Of a stretch of 64,000 bases of DNA, positions 11,544 to 23,188 are shown piece after piece (position 1 is the stretch's first letter; each line of letters begins with the position of its first letter). Position numbers and translations under genes: made by a program. The stretch comes from Gnetum montanum (lineage: Eukaryota; Streptophyta; Gnetopsida; Gnetales; Gnetaceae): assembly GCA_015680685.1 (NCBI GenBank), contig MNCI01014495.1, positions 219,295-283,294 on the forward strand, written 5' to 3'. A model generated the notes under the pieces. It was not told the DNA's origin, did no database searches, and saw only the letters and a list, made by a program, of their open reading frames with translations.

Positions 11544-14308
11544 ATGGCCCCGAAACATGGACAATAGGAAGGTCCTGCTCAAGGTGGAAGGAAATGACCT
11601 AAGAAAGACAAAGAACAAGTCCCTATCAGACAACATGCAAAGTAGGAGGAAAAATCATTCAGTATTCACCAAGAAGACCCTGCTACTATACAGTCCAGGT
11701 AGGCAGAAGGAGGAGTTGCTGCAGCGCTTAAACAGGGACAACATCTCACGTTGCCCCAGGATTGCATTCAGGCTATCCACGAAAGGTCCACATTCACTGC
11801 GATGATTGTGGAATTAAATTTTGAATCTTTTGCAGAGTTCGCTCCTGAGGCTATTAGGGATCACCTCAAAGGGTTACCCTTATGGCCTACCCTCTCTAAA
11901 AGTAGTGCCTGGTACCTAGGGGAGACGTACTAATTCTGGCACAACAAAGAACAAGGCACCACCGTTAATATTTGTGGTGTGACAGTCAATTTCTCCGTGT
12001 AGGCCATTTTGAAAGTATTAAACCTTTTCAATACAGGGCCCAAAGTTTCTTAGTTGTGTACCCATTTAGACCCTGATGTGCGATGAGTTTGGTTGGAAAG
12101 GGCATATGGTAGAGATAAGACATTTAGAGAGTTGATAATAGAAGAGAGGATCTATTTTAAAATTGGAATGTATCACCTCTTCCCCACGAAGGGCTTAAAA
12201 AGAATCTCAACATATGCGGCAAGAGGATATGTAGTGCTGATGGGAAAGGTTAATGCTAACCTACCTCATCTATACTTGACAAAGATCCTAAGGCGGTTCG
12301 AGGAACGAAAGACAGGGAAGATGGTGTTGTCCTTCCCTTTCCTTATCAGGAAGTTATGCCGACGTGCTGGTATCAAGGGATACACTAATGATGTCCTCTG
12401 AAAAGCCAAAAGTGCTTCATATGCTGAACTGTTAAAGCCACTAGTTGCAAGGAAAATCACTGGTGAGACGCAGGGACCAAAACAAGAAGAAGAACAAACA
12501 GCTGGACCCAACCAACTTCCAAGTACGGGACCCAGCCAACAATAGGAAGCAAGGCCTAGCATGGACCAGGATCAACCACCGCTGCTGCAAGATTACAAAC
12601 CGTCAATGAGCCACCTCAGGGCCATCGTTGAGATGGTCAGTTGGGAAAGTCGTGATGATGCAAATCTCTTCCACGTCATTGACGATGCCATACAGCCTAC
12701 GGTTTCTTTGGATTGTGCAAGGGGTGAGGTGTCCATCCATACAAGAGAAGGGAAGACCACTTGGTCACAATAGATCTTGGAAAATGCTACGTTATTCCAA
12801 GTGCAATTAGAAGCTAGTGACGAAGCCACAGTGGTGGTCATGCAACATCAGGATGTAGCAGGAGCCATAGAAGTGGTCGCAAACCACATTAAAGAATCAT
12901 TCAATGTACTTGTTGTACCACCAGTAGATCTCATGAGAGCATGGGATGCTCAAACTTTGGCTGGAACCTTAATGACTCCTGCGGAACATGAGGGTGCGCT
13001 TGATCAATTGCTACAAATAGGACAAATAATGACGTCCTTGTTTAACATCCCTCAAGATGTTACGGCAATTCAATCAGACCTCATTTCCACTAAGGGAAAG
13101 TTGGTCTTAAAAGAAGTGAGGGTCGAGCATGCTAAAGCAGAGGTGCAGAAATTACAAGAAAAGCTCATGGCCCTACAAGTAGCATAGTGGAACCCTTCAC
13201 AATTTGTTCCCGTAGACTAGCTAGAAAATTTCAAAACTAAGCAACTAACCAAACTACTAATGGAGAATAAGAAGGTGGCAGAAGAAAAAGAGAAGGCTGT
13301 TTGGGATGCCTCTATAGCACAGGCACAAACTCATGCATATATCAAGGCACTCAAAGCCTTACAAGAGGAAAACAAGTAGCTTGTTGCTGACAACCTTCGA
13401 TTGACTTCTGTGGAGAAGCAAAAGAATGTTCTTGAATAACATTTTCATTAGTTTTGAGAATAGGTCATTCAGGTCAATCAAGAAATGAACCATTTAGCCA
13501 AGGAGAATCGAACCCTCTCAATGAAGTAGGTATGCGTAATCTGTCAAAAGACAGCTATCGAAATAAGCGCATGGTAAAATGAGGCTAAATGGCATGAAAA
13601 GCTAAAGGAGCACTTCCGGGACCATGTGGGGATGTACAAATAGATCCTTGAGAAGGAGATCCATATGGCCAAGGCCCACATCAATGCTATCAGTACTCAA
13701 CACACTAACTAGCAGGCCATATTAGACACATATGCATTGGCCCACCAGGTAGAAGTTAAGAATTGAGACCTACAGATCCAAGACCTAATAGAATACATGG
13801 AGTTGGCAAACTTGCAATATGCCAACCTTGCCATGTTAACATCAAGACGCCCGAGGATAGAGCTCAAACAATAAGTAGCTACCACTACAGCAAATATGAA
13901 ACAGAATTAGTGGAACACAAGAAGTTATTGCAAAAAATAAAGATCACAAATTCTTAACTTGAGGTGGTAAAGGTAAGCTACCAAGGATAGAAAGGTGTTG
14001 CAACAGATTTGGCTCGACAACTTGCGGATTTTCAAGAGTACGGAGACAAAGCCAGAGCCTATGTGGAGGAACAACAGGTATTTACGGCCTGGTATGTCAA
14101 GGAAAATCAAATGTTTTCGCAACTACCCTGCCCATGGGAAGTGTCAACTCCATCAAACATTAGAACATTAACATGGACAACACAGGATCCCTGGACCGAA
14201 GAGGAGAAACTCCAAGCCATACTTCAATGCCATCAAGCCCCAAGACCTAGAGCACAAGACAAGGGGAAAGCACCTATGAAGAAGCCACCGCCACCAAGAA
14301 CTACATGA
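11544..14308 (+). pseudogene. E1 long ORF in the env position (coiled-coil protein)
   Basis: One frame runs from ATG 11544 (ATGGCCCCGAAACATGG) to about 13930 and then shifts to another frame up to 14308, about 920 codons in total, with roughly two dozen in-frame stops, mostly TAG. The N-terminal third holds a block ending FPFLIRKLCRRAGIKG. It resembles the 'putative plant transposon protein' domain found in Athila-type third ORFs; that match is from memory, not searched. The middle and C-terminal parts are Gln/Glu/Lys-rich and strongly predicted to be coiled coil, e.g. EVRVEHAKAEVQKLQEK. I saw no signal peptide or membrane segment, so the label env-like refers to position only. Confidence 0.7.
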
Positions 14309-14479
14309 GTTCCACCAATTTTGTAGCTCTAGCACATTCTTTGTGTTGTGTCTCAATTTTTTTTGACTCCACACCATGGCATAAACCCATTTTCACCATC
14401 CAATAATCCCATACCTATCCATTGTGTAATCAATGAAGCTTTTTCTCACTGTAACTCGAGGACGAGTATTCATTCAGTC

Positions 14480-14488
14480 GTGGGGGTA
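14480..14488 (+). other. E1 polypurine tract
   Basis: GTGGGGGTA lies immediately before the TGATGAGT start of the 3' LTR, the expected place for plus-strand priming. The preceding CATTCAGTC also occurs as CATAGTC or CAGTC in related elements. Confidence 0.75.
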
Positions 14489-15279
14489 TGATGAGTCGTC
14501 ATTTAGTCAATCGTGATATCGCGTACGCGATATCACATCCTATCTCCTCATCTATAAATAAGAGGTAGACAGTTCTGATAGAGGAGTTTTTTTAGAGTTA
14601 AGTTTTGATTTTAGTTTTTGTTTTTTTCCTCTCAACCCTTCTCTCCCAGTGCATGCCTACAGTGTGGTGATTGTAATTATACAACATCCTTATTCGAGTG
14701 TGACATACTTGGACATGCACATGATCAGAAATAAAGATCGAGATTACTTCATCATTGCAGCATTCACTTAGTTTAATTATTTATTTAATTGTTATTTACT
14801 GCTTTCTTAGTTAATATCTCTTTACCCTAAACTCTCGTTAAATGCAGAATGAGTACGACTTGATTACGAGCATTTAAGTGTAACTACTTGGTAACCCAAT
14901 AGCGTACTTAGGATCTGCACTTGGTAATCCCAGTGGTAGTCATGCATAAGGTCCAAGATGTGTACGGATGATCAAGGAATGGATGCTCATCGCACTTAGG
15001 CTAGCTTAGATTCTCTCTCACCCTTTCTCTCTTAGCTTAGTTAATATTACCTTCCATTGTCTTTAGGGGTAGCATGAGCATAGAAACACATCATACACCT
15101 CACTCTAGACTAAACCATACATGACAAGCTAATACTAGTCCAGGTGGGAAGATAGTGAACTACGACCTAAGGATAACTATCTAGATACCACAACTAGTCT
15201 GTCTGTGGAGTTCGACTGGATTGTGCGTGAAACGCTCGTATTCGTATGGTTGAGTGTAGGGATACCTTACCACTCATCA
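14489..15279 (+). repeat. E1 3' LTR
   Basis: 791 bp, TGATGAGT to ACTCATCA, followed directly by the CAAGG duplication. Carries a perfect 24-bp palindrome (14513-14536) upstream of the TATA box. Confidence 0.92.
14513..14536. repeat. Perfect 24-bp palindrome in U3
   Basis: GTGATATCGCGT followed directly by its reverse complement ACGCGATATCAC, with no spacer. About 45 bp upstream of the TATA box. It is half deleted in the 5' LTR. Confidence 0.9.
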
Positions 15280-15284
15280 CAAGG

Positions 15285-15713
15285 AATAAGAATCAATCTC
15301 GATCTTATTGTCATTCATAGAATGTTTCTAGGTACATTGCCACTCAAATAAGACACCGTAAAACTGACTTAAATCCACACTACGAGCATTCGTCGACTAT
15401 TCTCTAAGACTACAAAATAAAACTGCAAGAGTTTGACTACTTTATTAACTGATATGACTTTCAAACCATGCATCCAAGTCTTATAGCTATAGATCGGCAC
15501 ACATCCCTGGATATCGGATATCCAATAACATAACATGTGATCTGATATCGGATATGCGATATCACAGCTTCGATATCAGAGCTAACATATCGAAGCTCCA
15601 ATATCTTAGTTGATCAAAAATTGACTTTTCATGAAACAAATGCAATATAGCATCAACAATATCGCAGATGTAATGCAGCATCAACAATATCCCAGCCAAC
15701 TGATGATTCATCA
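15285..15713 (-). mobile_element. 3' LTR of element F, second part
   Basis: Continuation of the LTR broken at 6720. Read on the minus strand, the LTR starts TGATGAATCATCAG at 15713. On that strand it is preceded by GAGGATAAGTTTTTACTCAATTGTAGGGATA, the counterpart of GAGGACGAGTATTCATTCAGTCGTGGGGGTA before the E1 3' LTR. Together the two LTR parts make about 980 bp. No matching target duplication was found at the ends. Confidence 0.7.
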
Positions 15714-17701
15714 TATCCCTACAATTGAGTAAAAACTTATCCTCAAGTTAACAGGATAGGACTAAGCTTTCTTTACAAAAAATTGGGAATGATGGGATTA
15801 TTAACTGACACTAACTACTAACTGACTTTGAGTGCTTCATTACAAAATTTTATTTGAGTGGATGCATACAAAATGATAGAGTGACAAAATAACTGGATAG
15901 ACATTGAAGATTACAAAATTTGCAAAGGTCTTCAAAAATCCGCTGAAGATGATTCTTCTTGTTACTACTAGCGATGGAAAACTTGTAACCTTGATTGTTA
16001 CGTTGATGCTTCTCTAGTTATGTAGAACATTCTTGAAGGATGAACTAAAATTTCTTCTCATCATCCCATGAATCTAGCAAACATGAAGTTTGAGCTGCTA
16101 TCTTATATGTGCTACAATTTTTCCATGGGCATATCCTCCATTGTCCCCCTCTTGGCTTTATTTTTGTGCCTGGCAAAAGACCTTCTTCCTTAAGTGTTTC
16201 TTTTAGCATCACTTATAGTCACCAAAGGATCAACATTAGTTTTGATAAATTTTCCTTAATAATTAACCCTTTTCAGATCCCTTAGTTTTCATTTAAGTAC
16301 AAGATGATTATAACAAATTATGCCCAAGGCTATGAGGTAACTAAGATCATCAAGCTATTCACATTATTTTGATCAATTACTATTAGTTACCATAATGTTT
16401 AAAAATAGGATGTTAGAAAAATTTCAAAGCAGACATCCCTAGCCCCCATGACTAATAAGTGGAACTCCAGAAGCACATAAGTTTTTGAACAATTAAAACC
16501 AAAGGTCTAATTCAGAAGATGGCCAAGAAATATTAGTGGATATGGAAATAGAAAAGTAGGAAAATTTAAGGAAATGAATGATAAGTAGCCCCAAAATCAT
16601 GCATAAATTCAAAGAAATTATCACTGATGTTATAGAAGATGTGAAAGTTAGTTCAAAGCCATTATCAACAACAAGTTATGCAAATAGGTCCTCCCCAAAA
16701 CAGGCTCCTACCATAATGCCCTTGCATAACCAATTCTATAGATGTCTGTGGGCACCCCAAGAAGTTAAATGTAGACCATGCCTTTGTTCCAAACGACACA
16801 CAACTGTTGTGGTTAGGATGTTTCACTATACTACACAAAACCAAAATGCTCATAATTTCATGCAGCAATGAGGTGAATAATTAGATGAGAAGGGATTGTA
16901 GAGATCAGGATGTAAGGTACTTGACCATGTCCACAATAGGTTCTTGTGAAAAGTATGATTAAAATGATCAACATACATATTTGTCCAAGTTTAGACTAAG
17001 TCCATACCATGAACAGTGATCTCACATTGATGTGTTCCTTCCTACAAACCACCATGGATCCACAACCACCTCAAAGAATAATCATCACTCCAAGAAGAGA
17101 AGAAAAGATAAGAAGGAAGGAAAGGCCCTAATTAGAAGGGCATCTTCAAGCATGGGTAACATGTCTTTTTAGCCCCATAACCAGTTGTTGTAGCCCATTC
17201 TTGTGTCTAAGGGGTGTGTCTTGAATTTTCATTATTGTTTTCTTTTTCTTTTTCTTTTTCTTCTATCTTTTTTTTTTTTTCTTTCTTTCTTTCTTTCTTT
17301 CTTTGTTGAATTTTTTGATGGGAACCACACCATGCAAAGACATTTAGCTTCATGTTATTGGTCAATGGAGGAGCAATGATATGTTCCAATAGGAGTTATA
17401 AACCACATGAAGGAAGTCAAGAAGAGAATCCAATAAGTTCCCTTGAGGTCACACCCTTTTCCATTTCGACTTGCTCATTTCCTCTTTCTTCAAGGTACAA
17501 TGATCATTAATAAATTTTAGTTTCATAAAATAAGAACCAGATTATTTCCATGACAAAGAAATTTTATTTAGAGAACTGGAGGGATGGATGAGATGGTCTC
17601 ACTACTTTACACAATTACTTACCCAATCATCTTGATAGCACAGCACAAAAACTCAACACATAGCATTGAATTTTGCATCATGACTTGGAAATATTATTAA
17701 C
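15714..17701 (-). other. Element F internal spacer, no ORF retained
   Basis: Read on the minus strand this carries the same landmark blocks, in the same order, as the E1, C and D spacers: GGTGTGACCTCAAGGGAACTT (near 17450), TTTGCATGGTGTGGTTC, CACACCCCTTAGACA (near 17210), and TTTTGGGGAGGACCTATTTGC (near 16690). It then runs straight to the polypurine-like end at 15714. The env-position ORF seen in E1 is absent. A (CTTT)n and poly-T run lies at 17235-17305. Confidence 0.65.
17235..17305 (+). repeat. Pyrimidine microsatellite (T)n/(CTTT)n
   Basis: TTTTTC repeats, then a T run, then about six CTTT units. Inside element F's spacer at a point where related copies have no such run. Confidence 0.85.
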
Positions 17702-18547
17702 TGATGAGCAGCGAGGTACCCCTATGCTCAACCATACGAATACAAGTGTGTCACGCACGATCTAGTAAAATTCCAAGGACTAAGTGCCTATGCACCTTTG
17801 TGGAACAAGGATGGGTTGGTTGATTGTTGTCTTCCCAAGCTTACTTGTATGTCACAATTATATGGTTAAGTAAGCTTAAGGCATATGATTTTTATATCTT
17901 TTCTATTTTTATGTCCTACACTAATAGGAAAGGAGAGAGATAACTCAGTGAGTAATTTAACTTCACTACTCATTAACTAAGTTCTAACTAGTCCTAACAC
18001 CAACATCTATTCTCACTTGCTATACACATCCTGAACAAATGCAACACTACTAGGATTACCAAACACTAATCGTTATTGGGTTACCAAGTGTTACATGCAT
18101 ACTTGAAGTGATTTTACTGAGTGTATTCACTTAGGAGAGTTTTAAGGAGGGAGAGAGAGAGAGAAACATTAATTAACTAAGAAAGAATTTAATAACAGTA
18201 ATTAACATTAACTAATCTATTTTGGATGCTACAAGGTTCATCATAAAGTTTGTCTTTATTGCCATACACAAAGTGTGCTCAGGTACACAATGCTAGAATA
18301 AAGATTCGTTCACTCTATCACTCCTACTGTGGGCACACAAAAATAATTCTAACTCTGGGAGGAAGAAAATGCGAGAGTTTGGCTAAGGGACTAACTATCT
18401 AATTACAAAACCAAGTGTGCCCACCTCTTATTTATAGGCAAGGAGGCAGGTCTCAATATCAAGTATCTAACATCACATGGTAGGCTCCAATATCACGGAC
18501 CCAATATTGTGGATGCAATATCGTGGCCCCGATATCACGGTTCATCA
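17702..18547 (-). mobile_element. Solo LTR of the Athila-like family
   Basis: 846 bp; on the minus strand it starts TGATGAACCGTGATATC and ends TGATGAG-type inverted (CTCATCA). Flanked by TTAAC (17697-17701) and TTAAT (18548-18552), a target duplication with one mismatch. No primer binding site or polypurine tract adjoins it. The plus-strand CCTCTTATTTATAGG is the family TATA block in reverse. It sits inside element F, between F's T-rich stretch and its spacer. Confidence 0.8.
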
Positions 18548-19250
18548 TTAATAAAAACATAAAATACATTCATAAAACATAAAGATAATGACTCAAGAAA
18601 ATATAAAAATATAAAGAAATGGAAAACATATGAAGAATCAAAAAATTTTGGAAGAAATAGGAAAATGATAAAAAATTATAAAACAAAAAAAAAGTGAAAA
18701 ATACTTTTTAGTTCTTGAACTAGGATGGAGCATCTCCTACATGACTAATCTTATGACCACACATTTAAGAGATGGACTGCACAATCTCCTAGTTATGCAC
18801 CACCAATTTTCCATCTATCACCATCACTAATTTAATTAATCATGTGGTAGTACATCTAACATTGGTAATAGTCTCATTTGAATCATTCAGAGAAGTATTT
18901 TCATCTGTACTTGAAGGTATTTCCATTTTGGGGGGTCTAGATGTGTTTGCTTCTTTTTCTTGATTTTCTATTTTAATTCCCAAGTCTCTGTGTTTAATCC
19001 TTTTCTGGTGTATAATCAGAGTGTAAGATATATGTGTCTAAGTCCTTTGTTTGGTATGTTTTCTTAATTCTAGCACTAATAAGTAGATCAATTGCTTTCA
19101 TGCATCTTTGAAACAGTTTTATATTCTTATTTTCAAGCCACTATGTGTCTTCTAGTTTAGTGGCTACTACGTAGACTAGTTTTTACTCACACACTTGTTC
19201 CTTAGCCTTTTTGTGGGTTGTGTTAATATTTCGAATTTCCAGTCCACAAC
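18548..19250 (-). other. Element F T-rich stretch (A-rich on plus strand)
   Basis: 18548-18720 is A-rich on the plus strand and mirrors the T-rich stretches after gag/pol in E1, D and C. From 18720 to 19250 I see no clear gene. The RT-integrase block expected between gag and the T-rich stretch is missing. Confidence 0.55.
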
Positions 19251-19810
19251 TGCACCTTAACTATTAGTGATGCATAGATTTTCCTATCTCTCCACAATGA
19301 TAAGTTCATCATTTATGTCTTGTGTTGGAATGGTAATGGTTATTGGCTTTTGCATATGATTAGGAGACATTATTTTGGCAAGGAAGGCTATTGTAGTAGA
19401 TTGACCTTATGCTAGTTTGATGTGCTAGTAGGTCTACATGTTTTGTGCTTGTGTGAAGAAACTACCCTAAAGAAAGGATGTTTCTGAGGTTGTGATTAAG
19501 ATCTACTAACATTATCACTTCTGTGTATTTTCATAGCACAAGTGCTATTCTCTCGTTAATGTTGTAGTGCCAAACCTTCTTGCGTTCTCGATGGTGGCAT
19601 ATGGTGGAGGGAAGTATGAGAATATTGAGGATATGATGAAGGATGAGAGGTGTGAGGTGGTGATCTCATGGAAGATGTTGCGATATGTTGATATTTGGGA
19701 GAGTGATGGTAGTGATTTGAGGTAGAAGTAGAACCAGTTGGGGAAATAGGTTGTTGAACATAATATCCGTACAGGTTTAGCTGGTAGTAAGGGTAGTTAC
19801 ATTCATACAT
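19250..19810 (-). pseudogene. Element F gag C-terminal remnant
   Basis: Minus-strand frame with YGYYVQQPISPT, PPHTSHPSSYPQYSH and QEGLALQH. It closely parallels the gag tail at 5540-5800. The downstream minus-strand sequence continues the similarity (CAMKIHRSDN, HPFFRVV) with stops. The N-terminal two thirds of gag are gone. Confidence 0.75.
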
Positions 19811-20037
19811 TTTTTTTGTGTAGCCTGTGATGATGCCATGATAAAATTTTCAAATTTCTTTAGCAGATGAGTCATCCTCTCTCACAATAAATCCACAATT
19901 AAAAAATATCAATCAATCTAGCCTACCTTTAACTACCCTTCTTATTGTCTTAGATCAAATTGATGTTTAAACGCTCATGGTAGAAATCCTCAATGCTAAC
20001 CTCCTTACTTCTAATAAAGTCATATTTTTGGAGAATG
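19811..20037. other. No recognisable feature
   Basis: About 230 bp between the element F gag remnant and the LTR of element C. No coding frame or repeat I recognise. Element C probably interrupted element F here. Confidence 0.4.
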
Positions 20038-20886
20038 TGATATCACAACTACAATATCGTACCAACAATGTCATAATCCATGTTACATCATTATTGATAC
20101 CATGTCTTGGGATGTGTGCAACCCTATAAATACCAACACTTGGATGCACAATCAACAACTCTTCATTTCAAGTCTTAGGGAAACTCTTGCAATTTGTTTT
20201 CTTACTTAGTGATAGAGTGAATGCCCATAGTGGGATGTTTAGCTATTGAACAGAAATCTTTATTCAAGTGAATTGTACTTGAATGCAGTTCATGATGGAA
20301 ATAAAGATCAAGATTACTTTCCATCATTGCAACATCCACTTAGTTCTATTTGTTTACTTAGCAAAATTTTCTTATTTCTTTAGCCTAATCATTTACATTT
20401 TCCAAGCACTTTATTTTATTTATTCATTAGTAAAGTGGAATGAGTACAACTAGTTTCGAGTGTTAAAGTGTAATCGTTTGATAACCGAATAGTGGTTTCA
20501 CTTGATTCGCTTAGTGGTGAATTCACTTGGTAATCCCAGTAACAATTACATGAGTTCATGATTTGTTCGACAAGCCAAGAAAGCTCATCATTATAGGATA
20601 GAATAGATTTACATTTTTTTTCATTACTTAGATTTAGCATTTAACTTCATTTCCATTATGTTTGTGGTTAGGAGTAAAATGAGCCTCATAACATCACATA
20701 ACATATGCCTCACTATGAGTTAAACCATACACACACTTCACTAACTAAGGGTGAGAAGAGACTGATCACGAACTTAACATCAATTACTAGCATAATAACA
20801 TTTTCCATCTACGAATTATGATCTCATCATGCACTAACACTTGTGACTTGTATGGTAGAGTGTTGGGATTGCACCACCACTCATCA
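20038..20886 (+). mobile_element. Element C 5' LTR
   Basis: 849 bp, starts TGATATCACAACTAC and ends CCACTCATCA. Carries CCTATAAATACC near 20125, family blocks (GGAAATAAAGATCAAGATTACTT, TTGGTAATCCCAGTAA) and a following primer binding site, which identifies it as a 5' LTR. The 3' LTR of this element was not found. Confidence 0.85.
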
Positions 20887-20887
20887 T

Positions 20888-20905
20888 TGGCATCATTGCC
20901 AGGGA
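20888..20905 (+). other. Element C primer binding site
   Basis: TGGCATCATTGCCAGGGA, 2 bp after the LTR end. Same tRNA-Asp-like type as in E1 and D. Confidence 0.75.
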
Positions 20906-21029
20906 CATGTCAATGTATTCTAGTAATTGATCTTATAAAGTACATTGTATTAAGAACCATAAAGTTAATATTTATTTATTTAATGAATTCTAATAACACA
21001 CACACTTAACTAAGCATCACACATATAAA

Positions 21030-23188
21030 ATGGCTTCAACACTTAAGGAAAAATTGTCACCTACCAAAGAGTTGTAAAAGAGCAATGATAGAACAAATGA
21101 TGATGAGGACTAGAGTATGCCTATGCAAACATGGATCTCATACGCTCACACTAATCTCTATTACCTTGATTTTACATTCATCTTTCATCAAGATGGGTAA
21201 TTAAGGTGGAGAGACCTATAGGGCAACATTTTTTTGCCTCCTAAGCATTCAACACCCACCATGCTTCAAATAGCTTTAAGGGAAATGAATCTAAGCTATG
21301 TGCAAGAGGGGTATCATGTGATCAAAAACATGACAATACCATACATGAGACCAAACATGAGAATAACATGAGAAAGCATATTCACTCTCTTGTTGTCCTT
21401 AAAGAATTTGATGGTGATGCATTTGTAGCAAAGAAACTCCATCATAATCATGAAGTCCATTCACAAATGCCTAGTATTCCTCAGGAAGAATCTATAAAGG
21501 TACATTTACACTCAACCCTTGCAAAGACACCAAGAAGAGAAGAAAATAACTCTAAGTACAAGTAGGACTCAAGGCCTAGAGTTTCTACTAGATCACAAAG
21601 AAATGAATTCCAGATCATAGAAGGAGAACTAGTTAGCATCGTTCTCCAACTTCTTCATCTTTCTCCTCATAATCATCGATGGACTTTGAAAAAAGAAAAT
21701 GAAAGTACAAAGATCATGACAAGGAGAGACATCAGGCTCATGATAGACATGAGTATCGTCAAAGGTATCTTGATGAGGAAGATGATGAATGTGAATCCCA
21801 AAGAGATAGGGAAAGATGTGAAGAGAGAGAGAAATATCAGTATCAAAGGGAACATCACTATAATCAAGCATATGAATCCTATGATCATGAAGAACCCCTG
21901 TTGGCTACTCGTAGCATGATCAACATAAGGAAAGCAGTGTACATTCCAACTAGGCATGTGAGAGACAGCTGCATCAAGCGACTCGATATGAACAATACTC
22001 CTAAGTTTGAAGGCAGGTATAACATATATCCACAACATCACCTTTAAGAATTTTACAATGCATATGCCCTACAAAATATCAAATGTGATTGGAAAAAATT
22101 GAAGTTGTTTTCCATGACACTTATCAAAGAGGCAGAAAGCTAGTACAAATCCTTGGAACCTAAATCAATCAGAAGGTGGAGTACCATGCTTGAACTTTTC
22201 AATGATAAATACCACACCTACTCTCAGGTGTCCAATCTTAGAAAGAAAATCTAGAGTTGAAAGCAAGGGACACACGAATCCTTTGACGCGATAATGAGCA
22301 GATACTACTCTCTTCTGCATAGGTACCGAGGCCATGGATTTTCCCAAAGGAAGTAGCTTAGGCACATTGTTGATCAGTTGAGAAATAAAACCAGGGAAAC
22401 CCTTAGGGTCTATGCCTAATGAATACTATCAGAAATGACCACCCATTGAATATAGAGGCTAATTGACCAAGTGGTGAAGAAGGAAGGTGAGCTAAAAAAG
22501 AGAGAATTAGCTAAGAAATATAACTTAGATCCATCTATCAAAAAAAGAGATGTACAAATATGTGACAAACAAGAGGAAAAAACCTTGGAAGAGGTGATCT
22601 AGAAGAAAACTCTACCAATTTAGAAATCTAGCAACAACATAGCAACCAAGGTAGAAAAGATGTGGGACTCAGTGGATGAAAAATTTGCTATAGCCTTAAA
22701 AATTGTAAAAGAAAGAACTAAACAAGCCTTCAATAAGGAAAAGGAGAAGAAAAAGAAAAGAGACTATGGATGTGAACACTATAAACAAAAAGAAAAGTTG
22801 CTTCAATGGAAGAATTTTTTGAATCAAGCTCAAAGGATGAGGAAGGGTGTACAGTGTGCCAGTACAAACATCCTAAGGGATGTTATCCTATGATGGCACA
22901 TTTATAAGAATCAGGGGTATATGCATTTAATCTAAGATTCATCAAAAAGAAAATGTCAAAACGGTTACCTTACCCTCAAGGTAACTACCAACAGATCTTC
23001 CAACCAGTGTATTATCCATGTAGATCTTATCCACAACTACAGGAGCAATATCAGCAACCACAATTGTGGGTAATGCCACCATCGAGCTAGTAGTACCCAT
23101 ATCGGAAACTAGACCACTATGAATACTATGTGCAATGTTCGATATCTCTAGGAAACACAATAGTTCATACTTTACAATATTATCCACC
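21030..23188 (+). pseudogene. Element C gag, N-terminal part
   Basis: ATG at 21030 (MASTLKEKLSPTKEL). Includes NTPKFEGRYNIYPQHH near 21995, WKKLKLFSMTLIKEAES, RRWSTMLELFNDKYHTYSQVS near 22190, a long Lys/Glu-rich helical region, and a degraded Cys motif (C-Q-Y-K-H-P-K-G-C-Y-P, near 22870). There are many in-frame stops and some frameshifts. The frame is cut at 23188 (LQYYPP) by element D and resumes at 30689 (YYRPTPPRMD). Confidence 0.8.

Larger units (their letters stand above)
6721..15279 (+). mobile_element. E1: complete Athila-like LTR retrotransposon lacking pol
   Basis: Bounded by LTRs 6721-7495 and 14489-15279. Both begin TGATGAGT and end ACTCATCA (8-bp terminal inverted repeat). The element is flanked by a perfect 5-bp target duplication CAAGG (6716-6720 and 15280-15284). 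Inside, in order: a primer binding site, gag, a T-rich stretch, a conserved noncoding spacer, a long env-position ORF and a polypurine tract. No protease, RT, RNase H or integrase motifs appear anywhere between 7496 and 14488. It must therefore have depended on proteins from another element. Inserted into the 3' LTR of element F. Confidence 0.92.

Noticed and set aside
17207-17389. Minus-strand Lys/Glu-rich open frame
   Set aside because: It is made by the (CTTT)n microsatellite and flanking spacer.
20416-20640. Minus-strand frame within the element C LTR
   Set aside because: It lies wholly in LTR sequence shared with other copies and has no coding features.
23184-23188. CCACC as target duplication of element D
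   Set aside because: The right flank is GTATT, which does not match; the 5' end of the LTR appears altered.
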